Shown here piece by piece: positions 34,630 through 43,867 of a stretch of DNA of 64,000 bases (within the stretch, counting starts at the first letter, position 1; each line of letters opens with the position of its first letter). The DNA is taken from positions 145,203 to 209,202 of the forward strand of contig CAWHYJ010000001.1 of NCBI GenBank assembly GCA_963833495.1. The letters run 5' to 3'. The notes beneath the pieces are model-generated. The model was not told where the DNA came from, ran no database searches, and worked only from the letters and a program-made list of their open reading frames with translations. Position numbers and translations under genes: made by a program. Source of the stretch: Fodinibacter sp963833495 (GTDB lineage: Bacteria; Actinomycetota; Actinomycetes; Actinomycetales; Dermatophilaceae).

Positions 34630-35612
34630 GGGATGAGGAGCAGCTTGCCCTGGGTGCGCCGGCCCTCGAGGTCGTCGTAGGCCGACGCCGCGTCGGCGAG
34701 CGGGTAGCGCCCGCCGATGGCCACCTGCAGGCTGCCGTCGGCCACCGCCCCGAGCACCTCGCCGGCGCGCGACTCGAGCTCCTCACGGGTGGCCAGGTGG
34801 TGGCCGAGGGAGGGCCGGGTGAGGAACAGCGAGCCCGCCTTGTTGAGCCGCTGGATGTCGAACGGCGGCACCTGCCCACTGGACGCGCCGAACAGCACCA
34901 GCATCCCGCGGGGCCGCAGCGAGGCCAGTGACGCGTCGAAGGTGTCCTTGCCGACCCCGTCGTACGCCACGTCGACACCCCGCCCGCCGGTGAGCCGGCG
35001 CACCTCGGCGGCGAGGTCGTCGATCCCCCGGTAGTCGATGACGTGCTCGGCCCCGAGCGCCCGAACCGTCTCGCACTTCTCCGGCCCGCCGGCCGTCGCG
35101 ACGACCGAGCCCCCGCGCGCCCGCACCATCTGCACGAGCAGCTGGCCGACGCCACCGGCCGCGGCGTGGACGAGCGCGACGTCACCGGGGCGCACGGCAT
35201 ACGTGCTGGTGGTGAGGTACTGCGCGGTGAGGCCCTGGAGCATCACGGCCGCCGCGGTCTCGAGGTCGACGCCATCTGGAACGAGCACCAGCGCGGTTGC
35301 CGGGAGCGCGGCGAAGCGGGCGGCGCTGCCCTGCACCTGCGGCCACGCGACCCGGTCACCGGGGTGGAAGCCGTCGACACCCTCACCCACGGCGACGACC
35401 GTGCCGGCACCCTCGTTGCCGCCGACGAAGGGCGGCGTGGTCGGGTAGACGCCCTCGCGCTCGTAGACGTCGATGAAGTTCACTCCCGCGGCGGCCACCT
35501 CGACGAGCACCTCGCCGCCACCCGGCTCGGGCGCGGGGCGGTCCTCGACGGTGAGCACGTCGGTGCCACCGTGGGCCGTGACGATCAGTGCGGGGCCGGA
35601 CGACTCGGTCAT
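34626..35612 (-). CDS. Quinone oxidoreductase (zinc-free MDR family)
   Basis: 328 residues of the medium-chain dehydrogenase/reductase family, QorA-like. The signature is VNFIDVYEREGVYPTTPPFV, and the NADPH-binding motif VHAAAGGVGQLLVQM lies near residue 150. No zinc-ligand cysteines are present, as expected for the quinone oxidoreductase branch. It would reduce quinones with NADPH in the cytoplasm. The end RRTQGKLLLIP is canonical. Confidence 0.9.
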   Translation of the reverse strand: MTESSGPALIVTAHGGTDVLTVEDRPAPEPGGGEVLVEVAAAGVNFIDVYEREGVYPTTPPFVGGNEGAGTVVAVGEGVDGFHPGDRVAWPQVQGSAARFAALPATALVLVPDGVDLETAAAVMLQGLTAQYLTTSTYAVRPGDVALVHAAAGGVGQLLVQMVRARGGSVVATAGGPEKCETVRALGAEHVIDYRGIDDLAAEVRRLTGGRGVDVAYDGVGKDTFDASLASLRPRGMLVLFGASSGQVPPFDIQRLNKAGSLFLTRPSLGHHLATREELESRAGEVLGAVADGSLQVAIGGRYPLADAASAYDDLEGRRTQGKLLLIP

Positions 35613-35649
35613 CCCGCCACCCTAGGACGCCACCACGGCGACGTGGGGC

Positions 35650-36216
35650 TCAGCGGCCCGTCGGCACCCAGTAGCGCTTCTTGTCGCCGCGGACGTCCTC
35701 GAGCACACCACCGTTGGCCTCGATGACGCGGGCCGACGCGACGTTGTCGAGGTCGCAGGTGACCAGGGCCGGGTCGATGCCGAGCGCCGCGGCGTGGGGG
35801 AGCACGAGGCGCAGCGCCTGAGTTGCCACACCTCTCCGGCGCGCGCTGGGGCGCACGGAGTAGCCGATGTGGCCGCCGACCTCGAGCAGGAACGGCGTCA
35901 ACCCGTGCCGCACCGCGATCGAACCGAGGTAGGTGGCGGGGTCCGCGTCGTCGACCACCCAGTAGAACGTCGCCGGCACGTGACCGGTCGGGCGGGGCGA
36001 GTCCTCATGGCACCGGTCGAGGCGCCACCGCACGAACCGCGCGAACCCGTCGTCGGTCTCGAGCTCCTCGCGGGTCCAGGTGATCCCTGCATAGCCGCCG
36101 CCGTCGGCGGGCTCGACCCAGTCGCCGTCGCCGTCGCGCTGGCTGCCGCCGAACTCGTCGTGCGCCTCGAGATAGCTGCGGTGCACGCGGACGTGAGGGC
36201 GGTCGAGGCGGATCAT
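35650..36216 (-). CDS. GNAT family N-acetyltransferase
   Basis: 188 residues. Acetyl-CoA-binding motif A is seen as IGYSVRPSARRRGVATQAL (about residues 117-136). The end ASARVIEANGGVLEDVRGD is typical of acetyltransferases acting on small molecules or protein termini. The middle contains ATFYWVVDDADPATYLGSIA. Substrate unknown. It is 34 bases downstream of nothing on its strand and 38 bases before the quinone oxidoreductase start. Confidence 0.8.
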   Translation of the reverse strand: MIRLDRPHVRVHRSYLEAHDEFGGSQRDGDGDWVEPADGGGYAGITWTREELETDDGFARFVRWRLDRCHEDSPRPTGHVPATFYWVVDDADPATYLGSIAVRHGLTPFLLEVGGHIGYSVRPSARRRGVATQALRLVLPHAAALGIDPALVTCDLDNVASARVIEANGGVLEDVRGDKKRYWVPTGR

Positions 36217-36269
36217 CCCGCGACGCTAAGCGATCCGAGCCGCCTGCGGCGACCGGAATACCCGCCGCG

Positions 36270-37106
36270 TCACCCCGCGCGCAGCGAGAGCAGCACGTCG
36301 TCGAGCATCGCCGGGGTGAGGCGCCCGGTGAAGGTGTTGTGCGGGCTCACGTGGTAGCACCCGACCAGCCGGATGCCGTGGCCCTCCGGGGTCGTCAGCG
36401 TCACCTCGGCGGCATGGCCGAACCGCGGCTTGGGGCGCGGCACGTCCCAGCCGAGCCCACGGGCGGCGGCGAGCGCGGCATCCCAGCCGATGGCGCCGAG
36501 GCACAGGATCGCCCGCAGCCGGGGGGCCGACAGGGCGAGGTCGCGCTCGAGCCAGGCCGAGCAGGTGGCCCGCTCCGCCGGGGTGGGCTTGTTCGCCGGT
36601 GGTGCGCAGCGCACGGCGGCGACGATCCGGATGCCGGTGAGCGACTGGCCGTCCCCTGCGGCGACCGAGGTCGGCAGCGCGGCGAACCCGGTGCGGTGCA
36701 GCGCGGCATACAGCACGTCGCCGGAGGAGTCGCCGGTGAACATCCGGCCGGTGCGGTTGGTGCCGTTGGCGGCGGGTGCGAGCCCCACGAGCAGCACCTC
36801 GGCATCGGGGTCGCCGAACGACGGTCCCGGCCGGCCCCAGTACGGCTGGTCGGCGAACGAAGCACGTCGCCCCGAGCGTGCGACGTCCTCCCGCCACCGC
36901 ACGAGGCGAGGACAAGCCCGGCACACCGAGATCCGCGCCTGCAGGTCGAGGATGCCGGTCGCCGAGGCCGCGAGCCGCCGCACGGCCGCCGGGGTCCCCG
37001 CCACCGGCGTCGAGGCGTCGGCGGGGTCGCCCGGCCACCCGCTCCCCGCCGGCACCGGTGAGGGGAAGAGGTCACCGGTCACCGGGTGCGGGTCGAGGGG
37101 CTCCAT
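36270..37106 (-). CDS. udgB: Family-5 uracil-DNA glycosylase
   Basis: 278 residues. Removes uracil, and possibly other deaminated bases, from DNA. Cysteines for a 4Fe-4S cluster begin with CRACPRLVRW. The active-site motif GLAPAANGTNRTGRMFTGD marks the UDGB (type 5) family, and the C-terminal loop is CYHVSPHNTFTGRLT. ATG 37106 follows the overlap-free gap to the divergent oxidase gene; longer frames read antisense. The first 35 residues are poorly conserved. Confidence 0.88.
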   Translation of the reverse strand: MEPLDPHPVTGDLFPSPVPAGSGWPGDPADASTPVAGTPAAVRRLAASATGILDLQARISVCRACPRLVRWREDVARSGRRASFADQPYWGRPGPSFGDPDAEVLLVGLAPAANGTNRTGRMFTGDSSGDVLYAALHRTGFAALPTSVAAGDGQSLTGIRIVAAVRCAPPANKPTPAERATCSAWLERDLALSAPRLRAILCLGAIGWDAALAAARGLGWDVPRPKPRFGHAAEVTLTTPEGHGIRLVGCYHVSPHNTFTGRLTPAMLDDVLLSLRAG

Positions 37107-37134
37107 GGGGGCCACGCTAGGGGAGGATGCGGTG

Positions 37135-38076
37135 GTGGCACTCGTGACGGTTGTCGGTGGCGGCGTCATCGGCCTGACGTCGGCGCTCGGGCTGGCGCGG
37201 GCCGGACACACGGTGCGCTGCGTACGTGACGAACCGGTGGCGAACACCACCTCGGCCGTGGCGGGCGGCCTGTGGTTCCCGTACCACGTCGAGCCGCGCG
37301 AGCGGGTGCTCGCGTGGGGCCGGGTGGCCCTCGAGCAGTTCACCGACCTGGCGCGCGAACCCGACGCGGGGGTGGCCCTGCGCGAGGGGGTGGTCGTCGA
37401 ACGCGGCCCCGTCGACCGCTGGTGGACCGCCGCCGTCCCGGGCTGGCGGGAGGCTCGCCCGCACGAGCTGCCGAGCGGGGCCCCGGGAGGAGTGGTGGCG
37501 ACCGTGCCCCTGGTGACCATGCCGGTGTTCCTGCCGTGGCTCGAAAGCCGTTGCGTCGAGGCCGGGGTCGAGCTCGTCCGGGGCTGGGTGAGCGACCTGG
37601 CCGAGGTGCGCGGTGACGTGGTCGTCGTGGCCGCGGGGCTGCGCTCCGGCACGCTGGTCGACGACCACGCCGGCACGCCGTCGCGCGGCCAGGTGGCGCT
37701 GCTGGCCAACCCCGGGCTGACCCACTGGCTCGTCGACGACGAGCACCCCGACGGCATGGTCTACGTGCTGCCGCACCCCGACTGGGTGGTCTGCGGCGGA
37801 ACCGACGTCGCCGGGTCATGGCACGCCGAGCCCGACCGGCACGTCCACGACGCGATCCTGCGCCGGGTCCGGGCCGTCGTGCCCGCGCTGGCCCGCGCCG
37901 AGGTGCTCGGGGCGCAGGTGGGGCTGCGGCCGGTCGCGCCCGAGGTGCGCCTCGCGGCATCCGAGCTGGGTGGTCGGCCGGTGGTCACCTGCTACGGCCA
38001 CGGCGGCGCGGGCGTGACGCTGTCGTGGGGGTGCGCCGACGAGGTCGTCCGCCTGGTCGGCGAGGCCACCGGCTGA
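37135..38076 (+). CDS. FAD-dependent D-amino-acid-oxidase-like protein
   Basis: 313 residues. The Rossmann motif VVGGGVIGLTSALGLARAGH starts at about residue 6. The middle has SAVAGGLWFPYHVEP, typical of the DAO family. The C-terminal active-site region is YGHGGAGVTLSWGCADEV. It would oxidise an amino acid or amine and reduce FAD. GTG 37135 sits about seven bases after a GGGAGGA ribosome site; GTG 37132 is nearly equal. It is divergent from udgB. Confidence 0.82.
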   Translation: MALVTVVGGGVIGLTSALGLARAGHTVRCVRDEPVANTTSAVAGGLWFPYHVEPRERVLAWGRVALEQFTDLAREPDAGVALREGVVVERGPVDRWWTAAVPGWREARPHELPSGAPGGVVATVPLVTMPVFLPWLESRCVEAGVELVRGWVSDLAEVRGDVVVVAAGLRSGTLVDDHAGTPSRGQVALLANPGLTHWLVDDEHPDGMVYVLPHPDWVVCGGTDVAGSWHAEPDRHVHDAILRRVRAVVPALARAEVLGAQVGLRPVAPEVRLAASELGGRPVVTCYGHGGAGVTLSWGCADEVVRLVGEATG

Positions 38077-38083
38077 GCTGGTC

Positions 38084-38530
38084 TCAGGCGTCGGATGCCG
38101 GCCGCGAGCGGCCCGCCTTCGTCTCGCCACGGCGCTTCTTGGCCGCCAGCCGCCGCTCCTTCGAGCCGCGGGTGGGCCGGGTGGCCCGGCGTGGAGCCGG
38201 TGGGGGAGCCATCGCGTCGCGCAGCAGCTCGGCCATCCGCTCCCGTGCCGCGACCCGGTTGCGGCGCTGCTGGCGGTGCTCGGAGGCGGCCACGACGAGC
38301 AGCCGCCCGCCCACCAGCCGCGGGTCGAGCACGCGCAGCACCCGGGCGCGCTGGGTGTCGGTGAACCCGCCGAACGCCACCACGTCGAGCTCGATCTCGA
38401 CCCGACTGTCGGCGGTGTTGACGCCCTGACCGCCCGGCCCCGACGACCGCGAGAACCGCTCGACCAAAACGTCGCTCGGCACCGTGAGGCCCTGCGGCAC
38501 ACCGGGACCCGGTGCGACGACGAGGTCCAT
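38084..38530 (-). CDS. arfB: Alternative ribosome-rescue factor ArfB
   Basis: 148 residues. Peptidyl-tRNA hydrolase-type release factor that frees stalled ribosomes. It carries the GGQ catalytic motif (SRSSGPGGQGVNTADSRVEI) and the basic C-terminal tail RPTRGSKERRLAAKKRRGE that enters the mRNA channel. ATG 38530 shares one base with the stop of the polymerase gene upstream, so the two are translated together. Length matches the family (about 140 residues). Confidence 0.92.
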   Translation of the reverse strand: MDLVVAPGPGVPQGLTVPSDVLVERFSRSSGPGGQGVNTADSRVEIELDVVAFGGFTDTQRARVLRVLDPRLVGGRLLVVAASEHRQQRRNRVAARERMAELLRDAMAPPPAPRRATRPTRGSKERRLAAKKRRGETKAGRSRPASDA

Positions 38531-39519
38531 CAGGGCTTCCCCGTGTCGTCCTCGGGCTCGGGCGGCGGCTCCGCGCCGGCCACCTCGTCGCGCTCGGCCC
38601 ACTCCAGCAGCGGCGCGATGTCGAAGACCGCGTCGTCGATGCCCGCGTGCAGGTCACCCAGCTCGGCATACCGCTGCGGGACCGTCGCGATGGTGAAGTC
38701 GTTGGGCTCGACGTCGTCGAGCTCGTCCCACCGGAGGGGGGTCGAGACCGTGCCGATGTCGTTGCCCCGCACCGAGTACGCCGCCGCGATGGTGTGGTCG
38801 CGGGCGTTCTGGTTGTAGTCGACGAACACCGCCTCGGGGTCACGGTCCTTGCGCCACCAGGTGGTGGTCACGTCGTCGGGGATGCGGCGCTCCACCTCGC
38901 GCGCGAACGCCAGGGCCGCCCGGCGCACGTCGCCGAACCCGTGGTCGGGTGCGATGCGCACGTAGACGTGCAGCCCGTGGCCGCCGCTCGTCTTCGGCCA
39001 GCCCACCGCGCCCAGCTCGTCGAGCACCTCGTGGGCCACGTGCGCGGCCCCACGCACCCGCGAGAACGGCGCGTCCGGCATCGGGTCGAGGTCGATGCGC
39101 CACTCGTCGGGCTTCTCGGTGTGGGCCCGTCGGCTGTTCCACGGGTGGAACTCCACGGTGCTCATCTGCACCGCCCACGCCACGTCGGCGAGCCGGGTGA
39201 CGCACAGCTCGTCGGCGTGCAGGCCGTAGCGGGGGAAGTGCAGCCGCACCGTCTCGACCCAGGGAGGGGCACCGCGCGGCAGTCGCTTCTGGTGCACCTT
39301 GGGACCCGAGACGCCGTCGGGGAACCGGTGCAGCATGCACGGCCGCTCGCGCAGCGCGTTGACGATGCCGTCGCCCACCGACAGGTAGTAGTTGACCAGG
39401 TCGAGCTTGGTCTCGCCCCGGGCTGCGAAGTAGACGCGCTGCGGGCTGGAGACCCGCACGTCGAAGCCGTCGACGTCGAGCACGACCGGCTCACCGAACT
39501 CACCCTTGCGCGAGGCCAT
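38530..39519 (-). CDS. LigD-type polymerase domain protein
   Basis: 329 residues. Stand-alone polymerase/primase domain of the non-homologous end-joining ligase family. Visible motifs include the metal-binding RIDLDPMPD, SGGHGLHVYVRI and FVDYNQNARDHTIAAAYSVR. No ligase or nuclease domain is attached, and no Ku gene is in the window. It would add nucleotides at broken DNA ends. ATG 39519 gives the N-terminus MASRKGEFGEPVV common in this family. Coupling with arfB looks incidental. Confidence 0.88.
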   Translation of the reverse strand: MASRKGEFGEPVVLDVDGFDVRVSSPQRVYFAARGETKLDLVNYYLSVGDGIVNALRERPCMLHRFPDGVSGPKVHQKRLPRGAPPWVETVRLHFPRYGLHADELCVTRLADVAWAVQMSTVEFHPWNSRRAHTEKPDEWRIDLDPMPDAPFSRVRGAAHVAHEVLDELGAVGWPKTSGGHGLHVYVRIAPDHGFGDVRRAALAFAREVERRIPDDVTTTWWRKDRDPEAVFVDYNQNARDHTIAAAYSVRGNDIGTVSTPLRWDELDDVEPNDFTIATVPQRYAELGDLHAGIDDAVFDIAPLLEWAERDEVAGAEPPPEPEDDTGKP

Positions 39520-39836
39520 GGACGACACCGTATGCCGTGGAGCCGGCGCCGGGTCGTGCGCGCGGCCACCGGGAACCAGACACCGGTGGCCGCGCGGTCC
39601 GTCCCCATTGACGACCGCGTGGGTCGACGTCGTGGGCTGGCGGCCAGAAAGCCGCTGCGCTGCGCTGAGTGTGTCAGTGATGCGGGCTGCCGTGGGCCCC
39701 GCGGCCGAACGGGTCCGAGCCTGTCGAAGGTTGTCCGCGGGCCCGGGGACCTGGCCGTCGGCGCCCTCGGTTCCGGTTCCCCCCAGGTTTCTCGGCGCAG
39801 GTGCATCCGTGCGCCCCACCACGGCGGAAGTACACG

Positions 39837-39864
39837 TGTCGAAGGTTCGACAGTGTCTCGACAC
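39837..39864. promoter_or_regulatory. Two adjacent inverted repeats upstream of a secreted-protein gene
   Basis: Within the 422-base gap 39520-39941, TGTCGAA-GG-TTCGACA (39837-39852) is directly followed by GTGTC-TC-GACAC (39853-39864). A related half, TGTCGAAGGTTGTC, occurs near 39724. The next 35 bases (to about 39893) are A+T-rich. The arrangement suggests an operator and promoter for the gene at 39942. The rest of the gap shows no coding frame or other structure I can support. Confidence 0.45.
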
Positions 39865-39941
39865 AACATTCAACAAACCTTTAACGTCTCAGTCAGCGGA
39901 TCGGCGACGAAGCCGGTCCACGAACCGCAGGAGGAAACCCC

Positions 39942-40259
39942 ATGAGCACCCGCACCCGAATCGCCGCAGCCGCCCTCGTCGCCGCCGCCGGCGCGAGCGT
40001 CCTCGTCGCTGCTCCCGCCCAGGCCGCCACCCCCGACACCGGGTGCATGCAGGCCGGCATCGCCACCCTGAAGGCGGTCGGCCTGCACAGCGCCGTCGCG
40101 AAGGGTGGCATCACCGTCGGCACCGCCGTCTCGGTCGGCGTGACGCCGCGCAACGGCCTGCCCGACGGCTTCACCCTCGACACCGTCATCCGCTACTCGA
40201 CCCTGCTCGCCGACCACCGCGCCGGCGACAACAGCATCTTCGTCTACCCGTGGTGCTGA
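39942..40259 (+). CDS. Small secreted protein of unknown function
   Basis: 105 residues. A clear signal peptide (MSTRTRIAAAALVAAAGASV, then LVAAPAQA-ATP) predicts a mature protein of about 76 residues. It contains two cysteines (TGCMQAG and the C-terminal residue of YPWC), which may pair outside the cell. A CAGGAGGAAA ribosome site supports the ATG. No family is recognised. A long control region with inverted repeats lies upstream and a strong terminator downstream, so it is probably a single-gene unit. Confidence 0.75.
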   Translation: MSTRTRIAAAALVAAAGASVLVAAPAQAATPDTGCMQAGIATLKAVGLHSAVAKGGITVGTAVSVGVTPRNGLPDGFTLDTVIRYSTLLADHRAGDNSIFVYPWC

Positions 40260-40319
40260 CCTCCCGCTGACGCACCTCCCGGCGGTGAGCGCGGCGCGAC
40301 CTCGCCGCCTCTCCGCCCC

Positions 40320-40353
40320 GGCGGCCGGGACCTCGGTGGTGGTCCCGGCCGCC
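40320..40353 (+). terminator. Hairpin terminator after the small secreted protein
   Basis: A 13-base perfect inverted repeat (GGCGGCCGGGACC, 40320-40332, with its complement at 40341-40353) around an 8-base loop. It lies 60 bases after the stop of the small secreted protein and 64 bases before pcrA. No U-run follows. Confidence 0.6.
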
Positions 40354-40417
40354 CCTCGTGGTGACGGGGCGTGCCGGACGGGCGGGGTCGGCGGTGCCAC
40401 GTAGGGTTGACCCCGAC

Positions 40418-42868
40418 ATGAGCACCCTCTTCGACGGCCTCGACTTCGGCGACCCGGGCCACGAGCCGCACGTGGACCCCGCCACCCGTGCCAGTGCCCA
40501 CGCGGCGCTGGTCAACGCGGCAGGGGTGCCGACCTGGGCGGAGGCCGCCGCTGCCGGGCTCGGCCCCGACGGCGGTCCGGGCGCGGGCCGTCCGGGCGCC
40601 GACCCGGAGGAGCTGCTCGTCGGGCTCAACCCGCAGCAGCGCGAGGCTGTGCTGCACGAGGGTGGCCCGCTGCTCATCGTCGCCGGTGCCGGCTCGGGCA
40701 AGACCCGGGTGCTCGCCCACCGCATCGCCCACCTGCTCGCAGCCCGGGGAGTCCAGCCCGGCCAGGTGCTCGCCATCACCTTCACCAACAAGGCGGCCGC
40801 CGAGATGCGCGAGCGGGTGACCTCGCTGGTCGGCCCGCGCGCCAAGGCGATGTGGGTGATGACGTTCCACAGCGCCTGCGTGCGCATCCTGCGCCGCGAG
40901 GCCCCCAAGGTGGGGCTGCGCTCGACCTTCTCGATCTACGACGCCGCCGACAGCCAGCGGCTGATGTCGATGGTGATCCGCGACATGGACCTCGACCCGA
41001 AGCGCTACAACCCGCGCTCGTTCAGCCACCAGGTGAGCAACCTCAAGAACGAGCTCATCGACGAGGAGACCTACGCGAGCCGGGTCGGTGAGGCGAGCCC
41101 GCACCAGGAGCAGGTGCTCGCCGAGGCCTACACGGCCTACCAGCGGCGGCTGCGCCAGGCCAACGCCATGGACTTCGACGACCTGATCATGACGACGGTC
41201 CACATGTTCCAGGCCTTCCCCGACGTCGCCGAGCACTACCGACGCCGCTTCCGGCACGTCATGGTCGACGAGTACCAGGACACCAACCACGCCCAGTACC
41301 AGCTGGTGCGCGAGCTGGTGGGCCGGCCTGAGACGCGCACGGAGCACGGGGTCGAGCCGAGCGAGCTGGTCGTCGTCGGCGACGCCGACCAGTCCATCTA
41401 CGCCTTCCGCGGCGCCACCATCCGCAACATCGAGGAGTTCGAGCAGGACTACCCCGACGCGCGCACCATCCTGCTCGAGCAGAACTACCGCTCGACCCAG
41501 ACCATCCTGCGGGCCGCCAACGCGGTCATCGCCCGCAACGAGGGCCGGCGCAAGAAGAACCTGTGGAGCGAGACCGGCGACGGCGCCCGCATCGTCGGCT
41601 ACGTCGGTGACAACGAGCACGACGAGGCGTCGTTCGTCGCCCGCTCGATCGACCGGCTCGGCGACGAGCACGGGGTGCGGCCGGGCGACGTCGCGGTGTT
41701 CTACCGCACCAACGCCCAGTCCCGGGCCCTGGAAGAGGTGTTCGTGCGGGTCGGCCTGCCCTACAAGGTGGTCGGCGGCACCCGGTTCTACGAGCGGCGC
41801 GAGGTCAAGGACGCCCTCGCCTACCTGCGGGTGCTGTCCAACCCCAGCGACACGGTCAACCTGCGGCGCATCGTCAACGTGCCCAAGCGGGGCATCGGCG
41901 ACCGGGCCGAGGCGTGCATCACGGCGCTGGCCGAGCGCGAGCGCATCCCCTTCGTCGCGGCGCTCGGCCGCCCCGACGACGCCCCCGGCATCGCCACCCG
42001 CTCGGTCGCGGCGATCAAGGGCTTCACCAGCCTGCTCGAGGGCCTCGGCCAGGTGCGCGACGACGAGGATGCCGGGGTGTCCGACCTGCTCGAGGCCGTG
42101 CTCGACCGCTCCGGTTACCTCACCGAGCTGCGCGCGAGCCACGACCCCCAGGACGAGACGCGCGTCGAGAACCTCGCCGAGCTGGTCGCCGTCGCCCGCG
42201 AGTTCGACGAGGAGCGTCGCGAGACCGGCGAGGTCATCAGCCTCGAGGACTTCCTCGAGCGGGTCTCGCTGGTCGCCGACGCCGACGAGATCCCCGACAC
42301 CGAGGAGGCCGAGCAGGCCGGTGTCGTCACGCTGATGACGCTGCACACCGCCAAGGGGCTGGAGTTCCCCGTCGTGTTCCTCACCGGCATGGAGGACGGC
42401 ACCTTCCCGCACCTGCGCAGCCTGGGCGACGCCAAGGAGCTCGAGGAGGAGCGCCGGCTCGCCTACGTGGGCATCACCCGTGCCCGCGAGCGGCTGCACA
42501 TCTCGCGGGCAGCCGTCCGATCAGCTTGGGGCGCACCGCAGTACAACCCGCCCTCACGGTTCCTCGACGAGATCCCGGCCGACCTGGTCCAGTGGGAGCG
42601 CGAGCTCTCCGGTGCCGCCGCCATCGGTCGGCGCGACCAGCGCCCGGCCGTGGCCACCCTGGCCAACCGCCCGGGGGTGCGGTCGCCCGGCAACCGGCCG
42701 GTCATCCCGCTCTCGCCCGGCGACCGGGTCACCCACGACAGCTACGGCCTCGGCACGGTGGTGCGCACCCTCGGTGAGGGCGACAAGACGCAGGCCGAGG
42801 TCGACTTCGGCGGCGAGCTGGGGGTCAAGCGGTTCGTGCTGAGGTTCGCACCGCTCGAGAAGCTCTGA
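40418..42868 (+). CDS. pcrA: ATP-dependent DNA helicase PcrA/UvrD
   Basis: 816 residues. Superfamily-1 helicase unwinding 3'-5' in repair and recombination. Motif I is AGAGSGKTRVLAHRI (about residue 88). The Walker B/DEYQD motif is VDEYQDTNHAQY, motif III GDADQSIYAFRGA, motif IV NYRSTQTILRAAN, and motif VI YVGITRARERL. The C-terminus ends in the usual Tudor-like segment (VTHDSYGLGTVV). ATG 40418 is used. Its position next to an oppositely oriented M23 peptidase and then sucCD matches M. tuberculosis uvrD1. Confidence 0.96.
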   Translation: MSTLFDGLDFGDPGHEPHVDPATRASAHAALVNAAGVPTWAEAAAAGLGPDGGPGAGRPGADPEELLVGLNPQQREAVLHEGGPLLIVAGAGSGKTRVLAHRIAHLLAARGVQPGQVLAITFTNKAAAEMRERVTSLVGPRAKAMWVMTFHSACVRILRREAPKVGLRSTFSIYDAADSQRLMSMVIRDMDLDPKRYNPRSFSHQVSNLKNELIDEETYASRVGEASPHQEQVLAEAYTAYQRRLRQANAMDFDDLIMTTVHMFQAFPDVAEHYRRRFRHVMVDEYQDTNHAQYQLVRELVGRPETRTEHGVEPSELVVVGDADQSIYAFRGATIRNIEEFEQDYPDARTILLEQNYRSTQTILRAANAVIARNEGRRKKNLWSETGDGARIVGYVGDNEHDEASFVARSIDRLGDEHGVRPGDVAVFYRTNAQSRALEEVFVRVGLPYKVVGGTRFYERREVKDALAYLRVLSNPSDTVNLRRIVNVPKRGIGDRAEACITALAERERIPFVAALGRPDDAPGIATRSVAAIKGFTSLLEGLGQVRDDEDAGVSDLLEAVLDRSGYLTELRASHDPQDETRVENLAELVAVAREFDEERRETGEVISLEDFLERVSLVADADEIPDTEEAEQAGVVTLMTLHTAKGLEFPVVFLTGMEDGTFPHLRSLGDAKELEEERRLAYVGITRARERLHISRAAVRSAWGAPQYNPPSRFLDEIPADLVQWERELSGAAAIGRRDQRPAVATLANRPGVRSPGNRPVIPLSPGDRVTHDSYGLGTVVRTLGEGDKTQAEVDFGGELGVKRFVLRFAPLEKL

Positions 42869-42887
42869 CCCGAACGGGTCTGGGGCG

Positions 42888-43664
42888 TCAGCCGAGCCCG
42901 TGGCGCTTGAGCCAGCCGATCGGGTCGATCGGGATGTCCTGGGCCGTCGTCTTCTGCATCTCGAAGTGCAGGTGCGAGCCGAAGGAGTGGCCGGTGTTGC
43001 CGACGAGCCCGACGAGCTCGCCGGGCCGCACGGTGTCGCCCTTCCGGGCGATCCGCTTGCTGAGGTGGCCGTACCAGGAGATCGAGCCGTCCCAGTACTT
43101 GATCTCGAGCTTGTTGCCGAAGCTGGAGTCGTAGAACGACCCGATGACGACGCCCTTGGACATCGCGTAGACGGGGGTGCCGGTGGTGGCGCCGAGGTCG
43201 ATGCCGTCGTGTGACGCGCCCCAGCGGGCCCCGAAGTCGGAGGTGATGTGCCAGGTGTTGATCGGGCGCACCCAGCGCTTCGCCGCGCGCTCGGCCTTGG
43301 CCTTGGCGGCGGCCTTGCGCTGGGCGCTGCGCGCCGCGCGGGCGGCCTCCTCGTTGCGGCCCTGCAGGGCGGCGGTCTGGATCGACGCGGCGTGTCGGCG
43401 CTTGGCCAGGTCGGTGACCATCGCCTCGTCGGAGACCTGCTCGGTGAGGGCCATGGCGCTCTGCGTGCGGTCGAGCTCGAGGGCCGGCGGCGCTTGCGGC
43501 GTGGCGTGCACGACGCTGGCTCCGGTGGCGGTCACCACGAGCGCCGCGGCCGCCGCGGTGGGCAGCACGAAGCTCGTGGAGAACGCTCTGGGCAGGCGGG
43601 CACGACGAGTCTGGACGCGGTGACGTCCGCCGTAGTGCCGCCCTTGGTAGGACGAAGAACTCAC
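42888..43664 (-). CDS. M23-family metallopeptidase (secreted)
   Basis: 258 residues. An N-terminal hydrophobic segment (SFVLPTAAAAALVVTATGAS) acts as signal or anchor. A charged coiled-coil linker rich in Ala, Lys and Arg (about residues 85-130) follows. The zinc peptidase domain has SHDGIDLGA (His and Asp ligands) and HLHFEMQ. It probably cleaves peptidoglycan cross-bridges or peptides. GTG 43664 is the start of the long frame. Its stop faces pcrA across 19 bases. It occupies the place of M. tuberculosis Rv0950c. Confidence 0.88.
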   Translation of the reverse strand: MSSSSYQGRHYGGRHRVQTRRARLPRAFSTSFVLPTAAAAALVVTATGASVVHATPQAPPALELDRTQSAMALTEQVSDEAMVTDLAKRRHAASIQTAALQGRNEEAARAARSAQRKAAAKAKAERAAKRWVRPINTWHITSDFGARWGASHDGIDLGATTGTPVYAMSKGVVIGSFYDSSFGNKLEIKYWDGSISWYGHLSKRIARKGDTVRPGELVGLVGNTGHSFGSHLHFEMQKTTAQDIPIDPIGWLKRHGLG

Positions 43665-43867
43665 GCGGGGATGACCTCAGGGGGGTGTAGACGGGGCTAG
43701 TACCACCGTACCGTGACCATTCCGTGACACCACAATCCCGACCCGACAACCTGTGGACAGCGTGTCGCAGATTTGTCCCGCTCCAGGGGAATACCCGCAC
43801 GGAGGGCGTTGAACCTCGTGACACACCTCACAGCCGGATCGCGCGACGCTCGGGGGCGACGGCATCC

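Noticed and set aside
43665..43867. Possible cyclic-di-AMP riboswitch before the M23 peptidase gene
   Set aside because: Secreted peptidases in actinobacteria often carry one, but the conserved blocks of that motif are not recognisable in this 203-base gap.
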